Source of the DNA: Pseudomonadota bacterium
GTDB taxonomy: Bacteria > Pseudomonadota > Alphaproteobacteria > Rhodobacterales > Rhodobacteraceae
Assembly (NCBI GenBank): GCA_038533575.1
Contig: JBCAYL010000003.1
Span: 171,001-235,000 of the forward strand
Direction of reading: 5' to 3'
DNA: 64,000 nt
How positions within the stretch are numbered: position 1 is the stretch's first letter; every line of letters begins with the position of its first letter. Both the position numbers and the translations under genes were made by a program. Positions 1-8,568 of this stretch are shown piece after piece. The notes under the pieces were generated by a model that had not been told where the DNA came from, made no database searches, and saw only the letters and a list, made by a program, of their open reading frames with translations.

Positions 1-1272
<1,272 letters not shown>

Positions 1273-1296
1273 ATGCGTATCCTGTCTGGAGGCGCT

Positions 1297-1343
1297 CCCG
1301 CGCGGTCGCGGGTCCTCCGTTTCAATGGCGGGCCCATCCCGCC
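1297..1343 (-). promoter_or_regulatory. pnp leader with two GC-rich hairpins
   Basis: Just upstream of the pnp start are two short perfect hairpins: CCCGCG/CGCGGG at 1297-1312 with a 4-base loop, and GGCGGG/CCCGCC at 1327-1343 with a 5-base loop. In E. coli, pnp is autoregulated through RNase III cleavage of a leader stem followed by PNPase action. A similar role here is inference from position only; the stems are short. Confidence 0.35.
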
Positions 1344-1483
1344 GGCCCCTATTTCCTTTGCACAACGCCAGGGCCTTAGCGTTACGTCTCAGATGCGTGG
1401 CGCATACACGGTTTGGGCTGGAATGGAAAGCGGCGCTCCCCCCGCCGGTTGACCCTCGGCGGCGAGGTGTCACTTTCCGGGGC

Positions 1484-2152
1484 ATGGCAGGGCTTTGGCG
1501 GCGATATCGGGGCGGGCTGGGGATCGGGGCGATCCTCCTCCTGGCCTTGCCGTTCTACGTGCATTCCGTGGGGCGGGGGCTCTCGCTCGGCTCGGCTGAG
1601 GAGCAGGCGGTGTCGCGGTTCATCAGCGCCGATGGCGCGGCGACGTTGAGCGTTTATGCGCACATGGTCGTGGGTGGCCTCCTGACGGCGCTGGCCCCGG
1701 TGCAGCTTTCCGGCGCTTTGCGACGCCGCTTTCCCCGCCTGCACCACTGGAACGGGCGGCTCGTCGCGGCCTTGGCGCTTGCGACCGGCCTCGCCGGGCT
1801 CTTCTACATCGCGCGGCAGGGCACCATCGGGGGGGCGTGGATGAGCGCGGGCTTTACGCTCTACGGAGCGCTCCTCGTACTGGCGGCTTTGCAGACAGTA
1901 CGCTTCGCGGTGGCTCGAGATGCGCGGCACGCGGCCTGGGCGGGGCGGCTCGTGATCCTCGCGCTCGCCTCCTTCTTCTACCGGGTTCAGTACGGGCTCT
2001 GGGTGCTGGCCGTGGGCGAGGTGGGCATGGCCGAGGATTTCACGGGCGCGTTCGACAGGGCGATGGTCTTCGGGTTCTACCTGCCGTGGCTCGCGCTTTA
2101 CGAGGCCGTGCGGCTATGGCGTGGGCGGCGGGCGGTGCCCGGCCTCGCCTAG
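1484..2152 (+). CDS. DUF2306-type multi-pass membrane protein
   Basis: A 222-residue integral membrane protein of unknown function. The start at 1484 ([13 protein letters not shown]) places a positively charged N-terminus before the first hydrophobic helix. About six hydrophobic segments follow, with the pattern [16 protein letters not shown]...RLHHWNGRL characteristic of the DUF2306 family (TM helix, then an arginine-rich loop with HHWNGR). The frame stays open upstream, but that part overlaps the pnp leader and has no membrane character. It is transcribed divergently from pnp. Its stop codon shares the four bases CTAG (2149-2152) with the stop of the convergent bciA. Family assignment is from memory of the motif; no function can be given. 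Confidence 0.75.
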   Translation: MAGLWRRYRGGLGIGAILLLALPFYVHSVGRGLSLGSAEEQAVSRFISADGAATLSVYAHMVVGGLLTALAPVQLSGALRRRFPRLHHWNGRLVAALALATGLAGLFYIARQGTIGGAWMSAGFTLYGALLVLAALQTVRFAVARDARHAAWAGRLVILALASFFYRVQYGLWVLAVGEVGMAEDFTGAFDRAMVFGFYLPWLALYEAVRLWRGRRAVPGLA

Positions 2153-3012
2153 AAGACGGCGTGGGCGCCGCGATCATCCGGCGCCGTGCCGCGGGCGAGC
2201 TGGCGGTAGTGATCGGCGAGCCTGTCCTGCCCGAATTCGGGCGTGGCGTCGGCGTCGTAGCGCTGGCCATCCCAGACGAGCATGGATTCGGTGGCGTAGT
2301 AGTGCCCGATGCGGGCGAGGGCGGCTTTCTCCTTCATGCCGAGCGCGCCGAGGATCGCAGCGATGCCCTTGAGGAGCCCCGGCGGGACGCTGCGCGTTCG
2401 GAAAGGGACGCCGAGCGCCTCGGCGAGGAGTTCGCCCTGCTCCCGCGCCGTCAGCGCGGGGCCCGGACCGCCGATGGGCAGGGTGTGGTTTTCCATGTTC
2501 GGGTCGGTCAGCGCCCGCACGATGTAGCGTGCAAGGTCGCGGTCGGAGATCGGCTTGCAGGCGGTGCGCGTCCCGTCTCCGAAGGTGAGAAACGGCTTGC
2601 CCGCGCGGAGGCGGTCGGCTTGTCCCGAGAGGGATTTGAAATAGGCCGTGGGGCGGATGATCGCGTAGCGGAGCCCGGAGGCTGCGAGCTTCTCCTCGAA
2701 GGCGCGCTTGGCGAACTGGAACGGGAGGCGGGGTCTTTGCACGCAGATCGCGGACAGGAGCACGAAGCGCGGCACGCCAGCCGCCTGCGCGGCCTCGAGC
2801 GCGCCGAGATTGAGATCGTGATCCACCGCCCAGGCATCGCGCGGCGTGCCGTTGCGCGATGCAATGCAGGAAATGACCGCCTCCTGCCCCTTGAGATCGA
2901 GCGTGGCGAGATCAGCGCGGCCCGGCGTGGCGACGTCATGCCCTGCTAGACGCAGCTCGGACTGGACCGCGCGCCCGATCGTGCCCGTGGCGCCGAGTAG
3001 GGTGACTTTCAT
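2149..3012 (-). CDS. bciA: Divinyl (proto)chlorophyllide 8-vinyl reductase, BciA type
   Basis: NADPH-dependent reductase that converts the 8-vinyl group of divinyl chlorophyllide to ethyl in (bacterio)chlorophyll synthesis. The 287-residue protein opens with a Rossmann motif, LLGATGTIGRAV. The run SCIASRNGTPRDAW, then VPRFVLLSAICVQRPRLPFQ, IIRPTAYFKSL, CKPISDRDLARYI, LPIGGPGPALTAREQGE and IGHYYATESMLVWD follows the plant DVR/BciA family almost motif for motif. That separates it from ordinary NmrA-like epimerases, which lack the SAICVQ and ACKPIS segments. It is slightly shorter than many BciA proteins (about 330 residues), mainly at the N-terminus. No other bacteriochlorophyll gene is in the window. 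It is followed on the same strand by no close partner; the hydroxylase gene upstream is 39 bp away and could be co-transcribed. Confidence 0.85.
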   Translation of the reverse strand: MKVTLLGATGTIGRAVQSELRLAGHDVATPGRADLATLDLKGQEAVISCIASRNGTPRDAWAVDHDLNLGALEAAQAAGVPRFVLLSAICVQRPRLPFQFAKRAFEEKLAASGLRYAIIRPTAYFKSLSGQADRLRAGKPFLTFGDGTRTACKPISDRDLARYIVRALTDPNMENHTLPIGGPGPALTAREQGELLAEALGVPFRTRSVPPGLLKGIAAILGALGMKEKAALARIGHYYATESMLVWDGQRYDADATPEFGQDRLADHYRQLARGTAPDDRGAHAVF

Positions 3013-3051
3013 GTCGACAGTCTAGGCGGGCAGGCGCGTGCGCGAAAGGTC

Positions 3052-3783
3052 TCACTCCGCGGGCGTCACCGGTGCCTTGCGGCGCGGATGCTTCGAGATG
3101 CCATAGGCCTTGCGCGCGGTCACGAGGCGCAGATCGTCCGGGTCCATGCCCATGGAGAGGATCGTCTGCGGGTCGTAGCGCTCCTTGGCGGCGCCGCGGT
3201 CATAGGGTGTTCCGAAGAGGCGATCAATCCAGCCCATGCCGAAGCTCACGTGAAAGGTCGCCTCGTGATCGGCGAAGTGGTGGCGCATGTGGCTCTCGGT
3301 GACCTTCCGGCCAAACCACCCCTTGGGCACGTTGAGATGGGAGAGCGTGTGGCAATACTCGTAGAACGCGAAGGCCGAGACAGATCCCACGAAGACCGCC
3401 ACGGCGGGCCATAGCACCGCGTAGGGGAGCCCCACGAACGGCCACAGCACCAGCGCGTGGAGGGCCACCGACATCAGGCCGAAGCGCACCGCGTACCAAT
3501 GATCATCACCGGTGAAGAATTCGGGATCCTTCGGGAACTCGTGGTGCCCGATATGGCTCCGGTAGAGCGCGTTGAACGTGCCCTGGTCGGTGGGCGGTTC
3601 GCGGTGCAGCAGGAAGCGGTGGATCAGGTATTCCACGAAGAACTGCATCACCACGCCGTAGACCAGCGCCAAAAGGAACCACGGCGTCCAGAACACCGCC
3701 ATGGCCGCCACGCCCGAGAGCCAGAACGGCGCGAGGCGCTGGAGACCGCCCATGTGGATCAGGACGCGTAGGGTGGCTAACAT
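3052..3783 (-). CDS. Membrane fatty-acid hydroxylase / sterol desaturase family protein
   Basis: A 243-residue membrane di-iron oxygenase. It has about four hydrophobic segments (residues 15-50 and 88-135) and the histidine boxes expected of the family: HRFLLH near 56, HIGHH near 77, HTLSH near 145 and HMRHH near 166. Proteins of this family hydroxylate fatty acyl chains, sterols or carotenoids using O2; which substrate is used here cannot be read from sequence. The order of the boxes resembles fatty-acid 2-hydroxylases more than carotene hydroxylases. It lies 39 bp upstream of bciA on the same strand and 45 bp downstream of the tetR gene, so it may belong to that TetR-controlled unit. Confidence 0.8.
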   Translation of the reverse strand: MLATLRVLIHMGGLQRLAPFWLSGVAAMAVFWTPWFLLALVYGVVMQFFVEYLIHRFLLHREPPTDQGTFNALYRSHIGHHEFPKDPEFFTGDDHWYAVRFGLMSVALHALVLWPFVGLPYAVLWPAVAVFVGSVSAFAFYEYCHTLSHLNVPKGWFGRKVTESHMRHHFADHEATFHVSFGMGWIDRLFGTPYDRGAAKERYDPQTILSMGMDPDDLRLVTARKAYGISKHPRRKAPVTPAE

Positions 3784-3828
3784 GGCTTGTCCTCCGTTGG
3801 ATCAGGCTGGGGCAGGGGCTGCGCCGCG

Positions 3829-4389
3829 TCAAGCGGGGCGCTCGTAGCGGGCGGATTGCATGGCGAGGTAGACCTCGTAGAGGCGGCGCTGCTCTTCCGT
3901 GCTGCGGGTCGGATCCATGAGCATGAGGCCGAGGAAGGTGGCGTATTCGAGAAGCGCCGCATCGCGCGCCTCCGCCTCGGCGATGCCGTAGCGCGCGGCG
4001 TAGAGCGGGACCATGAGCGCGAGGCGGGTGGCATCGACCCGCTCCATGGCCGCGGCGACAGGTTCATGCTCCCGCGCCAGTTCGCGCAGGCCGAGCTCCA
4101 GCCGGAAATCCAGATCGAGCGCCAGATCGGTCAACCGGTCGAGCGCGTCCGCGGGTGGCGTGCCCGCGGGCAGCATCTCCGCGAGCACGTTTTCTTCCTC
4201 CGCGTGGCGGTGGAGGACAAGCGCCTCGAGAAAAGCACCGTGATCGGCGAAGTGGTGGTAGAATGAGCCCCGCGTCATGCCAGCGGCCGCGCAGATCTGC
4301 GCGAGCTTCAACGCGCCGGGACCATGCTCGGCGAGCTGCGCGAGGCCGAGCGCGAGCCAATCCTCGCGTGCGAGGCGCTTTGCGCTCAT
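3829..4389 (-). CDS. TetR family transcriptional regulator
   Basis: A 186-residue repressor-type regulator. The N-terminal helix-turn-helix reads LKLAQICAAAGMTRGSFYHHFADHGAFLEAL (residues about 25-55, quoted across the two helices), typical of TetR proteins; the C-terminal all-helical ligand domain is variable. The start at 4389 overlaps the stop of the upstream membrane-protein gene by four bases (ATGA), so both are made from one transcript. The frame stays open upstream into the neighbour, but only from 4389 does it encode a TetR protein of normal length. Two copies of ATACC-N4-GGTAT lie over the promoter upstream of the partner gene and are the likely operators, implying autorepression. 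The effector is unknown. Confidence 0.9.
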   Translation of the reverse strand: MSAKRLAREDWLALGLAQLAEHGPGALKLAQICAAAGMTRGSFYHHFADHGAFLEALVLHRHAEEENVLAEMLPAGTPPADALDRLTDLALDLDFRLELGLRELAREHEPVAAAMERVDATRLALMVPLYAARYGIAEAEARDAALLEYATFLGLMLMDPTRSTEEQRRLYEVYLAMQSARYERPA

Positions 4390-4745
4390 GCCAGCAGTCC
4401 CCAAATCCCGGCGAGCATCACCGGCAGAAAGAGCCAGCCCTGCGGCAGCCGCGCGAAGGCTTCGCCCGTGGCGACCTTGGCCCAGAGGCCCGTGAGGAAG
4501 AACGCGCCGGCGAGGAGCGTGGCCGCGAGGCCGAGACCGACCTCGCCCAGGGCCGCCGCGAGAAAGAAGGCGGACATGAGAAAGAGCGCGACGGTGACGT
4601 AGTGCCAGCACATCCATGCCGTGGCGCGCGCCGTGTGCGGCATCGACACCGCGCGAAGGGGCCGCGCGACCTGGCGCCCGCCGACGAAGGTATGCACCAG
4701 CGCCCAGGCGAGCGAGAGGCAGGTGGCGATCAGGAAAGCGGTCAT
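4386..4745 (-). CDS. Small multi-pass membrane protein co-transcribed with tetR
   Basis: A 119-residue hydrophobic protein starting MTAFLIATCLSLAWALVHTFVGG. Four hydrophobic segments are visible (about residues 1-20, 42-62, 66-85 and 97-117), so it is an inner-membrane protein with nearly no soluble part. I do not recognise a family with confidence. Because it is first in a two-gene unit with a TetR repressor, and the repressor's presumed operators sit directly in front of it, it is a candidate target: a small exporter or membrane-stress protein are possibilities. An upstream in-frame start at 4829 would run through both operators and is unlikely. Confidence 0.75.
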   Translation of the reverse strand: MTAFLIATCLSLAWALVHTFVGGRQVARPLRAVSMPHTARATAWMCWHYVTVALFLMSAFFLAAALGEVGLGLAATLLAGAFFLTGLWAKVATGEAFARLPQGWLFLPVMLAGIWGLLA

Positions 4746-4764
4746 GGCGGGCTCCGTTGGTCTC

Positions 4765-4811
4765 CATACCTTATGGTATGCTTTTGCGAGCCTGACAATA
4801 CCTTTTGGTAT
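4765..4811 (-). promoter_or_regulatory. Promoter with two TetR-type operators
   Basis: Two inverted repeats of the same sequence, ATACC-TTAT-GGTAT at 4766-4779 (extended by one pair to 4765-4780) and ATACC-TTTT-GGTAT at 4798-4811, are centred 32 bp apart, about three helical turns. On the minus strand a sigma-70-like promoter can be read between them: TTGTCA at 4798-4793, a 17-base spacer, and CATAAG at 4775-4770. One operator covers the -10 element and the other abuts the -35. This is the layout of a repressor site and it serves the membrane-protein/tetR pair. Confidence 0.75.
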
Positions 4812-4827
4812 GTTTCGCGCTTGGGCC

Positions 4828-4861
4828 AAAAAAAAAGGCCGCGCCCAAAGGCACGGCCTTT
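4828..4861 (-). terminator. Rho-independent terminator of rpsO
   Basis: On the minus strand an 8-bp perfect stem (AAAGGCCG at 4834-4841 pairing with CGGCCTTT at 4854-4861) with a 12-base loop is followed by an uninterrupted run of nine T (4836-4828). It lies 22 bases after the rpsO stop. Confidence 0.85.
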
Positions 4862-4882
4862 CCGAATTCCGGGTGCGCGTGC

Positions 4883-5152
4883 TTAGCGGCGGATGCCGAG
4901 ACGCTTGATGAGATCCTGGTAGCGGGCCTCGTCCTTCGCCTTCGTGTAATCCAGCAGCTTGCGGCGCTGGGCGACCATCTTGAGAAGGCCACGGCGGCCG
5001 TGATTGTCCTTCTTGTGGGTCTTGAAGTGCTCGGTGAGCGTGGAAATGCGCGAGGTAAGAATTGCCACCTGCACCTCGGGGGAGCCGGTATCGCCGTCCT
5101 TCGTCGCGAATTCCTTGATCAGGCGCTCTTTTTCTTCAGCAGTGATCGACAT
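4883..5152 (-). CDS. rpsO: 30S ribosomal protein S15
   Basis: An 89-residue protein, the usual length for S15, with the family signature from [16 protein letters not shown] through [16 protein letters not shown] to [17 protein letters not shown]15 is a primary 16S rRNA-binding protein of the small-subunit platform. The start is preceded by AGGAG seven bases upstream. A strong terminator follows the gene, so it is a monocistronic or terminal unit. truB and rbfA are upstream on the same strand but separated by several unrelated genes. Confidence 0.98.
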   Translation of the reverse strand: MSITAEEKERLIKEFATKDGDTGSPEVQVAILTSRISTLTEHFKTHKKDNHGRRGLLKMVAQRRKLLDYTKAKDEARYQDLIKRLGIRR

Positions 5153-5293
5153 CGGGGTCTCCTATCGGTTCGTGTGGATGGCGCGAGCCGGGATGTCGTC
5201 CAGCAAGGCCCATGGAGGGTGTCCCGTCGCGGGACGCGGCCTGATAGCAGATTGTGCGCCGTTGGAAAGAGGAAAGAGGGGCGGCGGCGGTGG

Positions 5294-6388
5294 CTACCGG
5301 TCGGTGCCCGTGCCGCTCTGCACGTCGATAAGCGTGCTCTGCGGGACGAGGGAAACATCCTCGAGCGAGAGCCCCGCGGCGTTGTTCACCGTGAGGATGG
5401 GATGGCCATCGAGCGTGAGAACGGCGGCGTCGGGGTCTGCATCGCTTGCCTGCACTGCGAGGTGCGGCGCGCTGCCCGCGCTGTCATCAAACACCACGAC
5501 GAGGTTGTCCTCCGCCGGGTCGTAGTCGGAGAGGGTCGCGTTCTTGCCCTCGATCCAGTCGCCGACGAAGAGCGTGTCCGCGCCGCTGCCGAGGGAGACG
5601 TGATCTCCTTGCCCGGCGAAGACCGTGTCGTCCCCCGCCTCGCCATTGAGGAAGTCCGGTGCATCGACGTCTGTGCTCGCCTCGTCCAGGACGCGCCCGT
5701 CGAGGCTGTCGGCACCGTAGCCGCCAAAGAGGACATCCTCGCCAAGCCCGCCCGAGAGGCTGTCATCGCCGGACATGCCTTCGAGCGAGTCGTCGCCTGT
5801 GTCTCCTGTGAGCGCGTCGTGCCCGCTTCCGCCCACGAGAGAATCGTCACCCTCTCCGCCCGAGAGGGCGTCGTCTCCCAGCCCGCCGAAGAGGTGATCG
5901 TCGCCGTCTTCGCCGTGCAAGTCGTCGTCCTCATCGTGGCCGAAGACCGTGTCATCGCCCGCGCCTGCCTGCACGCTGTCATCGCCCGCGCCGCCATGAA
6001 CGATGTCCTTACCGCTGCCTGCATCGATGAGGTCGTCGCCGCCGCCGCCGCCGAGCTCGTCATTGCCGCCGAGGCCGAAGATCCGCTCGTCGCCGTCACC
6101 CCCGACCAGGCGGTCGGCGGTCTCGGTGCCCTCGATGGCGGGCGGGCCTGTATCCGCCGCCGGCTCGGACAGCGCTGCTGCGGTTGGCGACGGGTCAGTG
6201 GGCGCTGCGCCCGGCGCATCGGCTTCGATCAAGAGCGTGCCGAGGTCGCCCACGGGAGCCTCGTCCTTCAGCTCCGGGGCGGCGTCATCGTCGCCCTCGG
6301 TCTCCTCGCCATCCGTCTCGAGCCCGCCGACGAAGGCCGCTCCCATCATCATCACGCCCAAAAGGCCCGCCAGCATCAACATATCCAC
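5294..6388 (-). CDS. RTX-type calcium-binding repeat protein with N-terminal membrane segment
   Basis: A 364-residue acidic protein. Residues 1-22 form one hydrophobic segment (MLMLAGLLGVMMMGAAFVGG); then come an acidic, proline- and alanine-rich linker (about 25-85) and a tandem array of nonapeptide RTX repeats of the form GGxGxDxLx (about 92-270, for example GGDGDERIF, GGSGHDALT). The repeats fold as a calcium-filled beta-roll. A C-terminal region (about 290-350) resembles the last domain of secreted RTX proteins. Most RTX proteins of roseobacters are large and leave through type I secretion with a C-terminal signal; this one is short and apparently membrane-anchored. No type I secretion genes are adjacent. 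The role is unknown; adhesion or surface binding are possible. Confidence 0.85.
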   Translation of the reverse strand: MDMLMLAGLLGVMMMGAAFVGGLETDGEETEGDDDAAPELKDEAPVGDLGTLLIEADAPGAAPTDPSPTAAALSEPAADTGPPAIEGTETADRLVGGDGDERIFGLGGNDELGGGGGDDLIDAGSGKDIVHGGAGDDSVQAGAGDDTVFGHDEDDDLHGEDGDDHLFGGLGDDALSGGEGDDSLVGGSGHDALTGDTGDDSLEGMSGDDSLSGGLGEDVLFGGYGADSLDGRVLDEASTDVDAPDFLNGEAGDDTVFAGQGDHVSLGSGADTLFVGDWIEGKNATLSDYDPAEDNLVVVFDDSAGSAPHLAVQASDADPDAAVLTLDGHPILTVNNAAGLSLEDVSLVPQSTLIDVQSGTGTDR

Positions 6389-6489
6389 TCACTCCACACC
6401 AACCTGCCGCGTCATACGCGCCCGGGAGTGAACAATCCTTGAAGACGTGGGATCAGGGTTAACGCGCGTGCGGGGCCGCGAGCGCGCGC

Positions 6490-6750
6490 CTACTGGCTGT
6501 CGGGGGCTTGGATTTCCTCGGCGATCTGCGTCGCCCAATCGCCGATGATCGGCACGAAATCGATCTGGCTCAATGCGAAGGCAAGGACGGAGACGAGAAA
6601 CGTCGCACCCACCACCGAGCCGAGGCCGAAGGCGAGCCCTCGCAGGAACTGCGCCTGCATCATCCTGAACCGCGACGACATGGACCGCATGGCGTAGTGG
6701 CCCTGCAGGTTGCGCAATTCACGGGTCAGGTCGTCGGTCTCTTGGCTCAT
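6490..6750 (-). CDS. DUF5665-type small membrane protein
   Basis: An 86-residue protein with an amphipathic N-terminus (LTRELRNLQGHYAMRSMSSRFRMMQAQFLRGLAFGLG, seen in pieces around residues 8-45) followed by one transmembrane segment, VVGATFLVSVLAFAL, and a short acidic tail. The layout matches DUF5665 proteins. The start chosen is the ATG at 6750: it has GGAG seven bases upstream and overlaps the stop of the preceding gene (ATGA). A TTG four codons earlier is in frame but unneeded. Function unknown; translationally coupled to the DUF1643 gene. Confidence 0.7.
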   Translation of the reverse strand: MSQETDDLTRELRNLQGHYAMRSMSSRFRMMQAQFLRGLAFGLGSVVGATFLVSVLAFALSQIDFVPIIGDWATQIAEEIQAPDSQ

Positions 6751-7259
6751 GGGGCGCTCCAAAGCTCGGGTTGCCGTTCATAGGGGATATACAAAGGGTG
6801 TTTTGGATGACCACCCTTGGAGAGCCCGAGATGGTAAACCGGGAAGCCCGACGCGCGCAGCATCTCGGCCACGGCGGGACCCCGCGAGAGGTGCGCGCCG
6901 TGCGTGCCCCAGGCCGCGATGATCTGGTCAGCCCAGGGCAGGCTCTCGGCGATGGCCGCGTCATTGCCCGGGCCCACCGGATCAGCGGCCGCGCGCATCT
7001 TTTTGGGGTCCGTGTCGCGCCACGCAAAGATGTTCAACACCCGGAACGCGCCGAAGCCCAGCGCCCGCGCGCGCCGCTCGCAGCGCTCGACGGTGGGGTC
7101 GTTCTGCACCTCGGTGGCGGTGGACGGGTTCAGCATGATGAAGAGCGCCTTCCGCCCGCCCGCGTCCCAGACGCGGGTGAGCATGTAGCGGTAGCGCTCG
7201 CAGTCCGAGTAGATCGCTGTGGAGGGCGCGTCGCCCTTTATGTGGGTGCGGGTGATCAT
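6747..7259 (-). CDS. DUF1643 domain protein
   Basis: A 170-residue soluble protein. The core LFIMLNPSTATEVQNDPTVERC, followed by GFGAFRVLNIFAWRDTDPK and IIAAWGTHG, is the DUF1643 signature; these conserved Asn, Asp, Trp and His residues suggest a binding site or active site, but no activity is established to my knowledge. The ATG at 7259 has AAGG six bases upstream; a GTG at 7280 is an alternative giving seven more residues. It overlaps the next gene by four bases. DUF1643 genes are scattered in bacteria and phages, often near DNA-modification or tRNA genes, but nothing nearby clarifies the role. Confidence 0.85.
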   Translation of the reverse strand: MITRTHIKGDAPSTAIYSDCERYRYMLTRVWDAGGRKALFIMLNPSTATEVQNDPTVERCERRARALGFGAFRVLNIFAWRDTDPKKMRAAADPVGPGNDAAIAESLPWADQIIAAWGTHGAHLSRGPAVAEMLRASGFPVYHLGLSKGGHPKHPLYIPYERQPELWSAP

Positions 7260-7298
7260 CCGCGCCTTGTCGCGCTGCACCCCTCGGAGTGCAATGCA

Positions 7299-8483
7299 CT
7301 ACGGGCGTGCCTCGATGAAGGCGGTCACCTCCTCCTTGCTTCCCAGGGGCATGCGGGCTTCGCCAGGGAGAAAGAGCGCGAGGTCGAGCGCAAGGATCGG
7401 GCGCATGTCGACACCCGGCAGATCGGGGGCGCGCAGCACGCTCAGCATCGGGAGTGCGCGTAGGACCGAGAGATCGAGGTCCTGTTGAGGCAGGCTCAGG
7501 CCCCGGAGCTGCGTCATTCCCCCGAGGGCCGAGATATCGGTTACCTGCGTCTCCTTGAACTTGAGGTCGCGGAGGCTCGTGAGACTTGAAAGAGGCGTCA
7601 GGTCCGTAACACGGCTGCCGTTGAAACCGAGCTCGCGAAGCGCGGTCGCATCCCCTAGGGGCGACAGGTCCGCGATATCGCTGCCGTTGAGGTTCAGCGT
7701 TTCGAGAGCGGGCTTGGCCGTGAGGGCCGAGATATCGCGCAGCGCACGCGTTCCGTCCCCTTCGATGACCTTGAGGCTCGCGGCGTTCTCGAGGCCCGCG
7801 AGCGACGTCACGGACGTGTCTTTCATCCAGAGCTGCACGAGGCCGGTATGGCCGCCGAGCGGCGCGAGCGAGGTCACCGGCGAAAACGAGATGTCGAGGA
7901 AAGTGAGCGACGACGTGGTGCCGAGTGGGCCCAGATCCGTGAGCGCGGTGCGGAAGACGAAGAGGCTCCGCAGATCGGCCATGGCCTCCACGCCCGCGAG
8001 GCTCGTGACGCCGGTATTGGCGAGGTTCAGGCTGCGCAGGTTGCGCAGGTTTTCAAGGGGCGCCTCCGTGAGCCACGCATTGCCGCGCAGGCTGAGCGTT
8101 TCGAGCTGGGTGAGCTCGCCGAGCGGGCTCAGATCTGTCTCCGGCAGGTTCTCGAGCGAGAGGCGCGTGAGCTCCGGGAGCCGGGCCAGCACGGCGAGAT
8201 CGGAGACGGCCACGCGGTCAAGCGTCAGGCGTTCGAGCCCTTCCAGCGAGGCGATCTGCGCCAGGTCGATCTCGGCCTCCGGGAAGCCCAGGCTCGATAT
8301 GCGCAAATCCGTGACCTGCGTGAGCTCGCTGAGCGCGGTCAGGTCGTGGGCGTCCTCCCGGAGCGTGATGCCGACCCGCTCCGCGCTCGCATCGACGCAG
8401 TCGGCGCCGATGGCGATGCAGGCGGCGGGTTGGGTCGCGATGGCCGACACGGCGAGGGAGGCCGAGAGAAAGAGAGTGCGCAT
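7299..8483 (-). CDS. Exported leucine-rich-repeat protein (internalin-like)
   Basis: A 394-residue protein with a signal peptide (MRTLFLSASLAVSAIATQPAA, start at 8483). After a short cysteine-containing segment (CIAIGADCVDA) the rest is a tandem array of about 14 leucine-rich repeats of 20-23 residues, for example LTQLETLSLRG, LRNLRSLNLANT and LTSLRDLKFKETQVTDISAL, the internalin/SDS22-like form. LRR solenoids bind proteins or glycans. No cell-wall anchor or transmembrane segment follows, so it is probably periplasmic or secreted. It sits between DUF genes and truB on one strand; the 85-bp gap to truB could hold a promoter. Gram-negative periplasmic LRR proteins of this kind have no assigned role that I know of. 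Confidence 0.85.
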   Translation of the reverse strand: MRTLFLSASLAVSAIATQPAACIAIGADCVDASAERVGITLREDAHDLTALSELTQVTDLRISSLGFPEAEIDLAQIASLEGLERLTLDRVAVSDLAVLARLPELTRLSLENLPETDLSPLGELTQLETLSLRGNAWLTEAPLENLRNLRSLNLANTGVTSLAGVEAMADLRSLFVFRTALTDLGPLGTTSSLTFLDISFSPVTSLAPLGGHTGLVQLWMKDTSVTSLAGLENAASLKVIEGDGTRALRDISALTAKPALETLNLNGSDIADLSPLGDATALRELGFNGSRVTDLTPLSSLTSLRDLKFKETQVTDISALGGMTQLRGLSLPQQDLDLSVLRALPMLSVLRAPDLPGVDMRPILALDLALFLPGEARMPLGSKEEVTAFIEARP

Positions 8484-8568
8484 AGAAGGCTCCGGCAGGG
8501 CAATGATCGCCCAACGCCTCGCCCATGTTTCCGGCAGGAATGCGGCATCCAGCGAGGTTTTTCCCGGC

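Noticed and set aside
5221-5235. GTCCCG-TCG-CGGGAC hairpin downstream of the RTX gene
   Set aside because: A 6-bp stem with no T-run on either strand; not enough for a terminator call.
5500-6120. Tandem-repeat-like DNA suggestive of a CRISPR array or satellite
   Set aside because: The periodicity is the 27-base coding unit of RTX nonapeptides, not direct repeats with spacers.
4805-6442. 545-codon plus-strand frame opposite rpsO and the RTX gene
   Set aside because: Antisense to ribosomal protein S15 and to the RTX repeats, whose periodic codons keep the reverse frame open.
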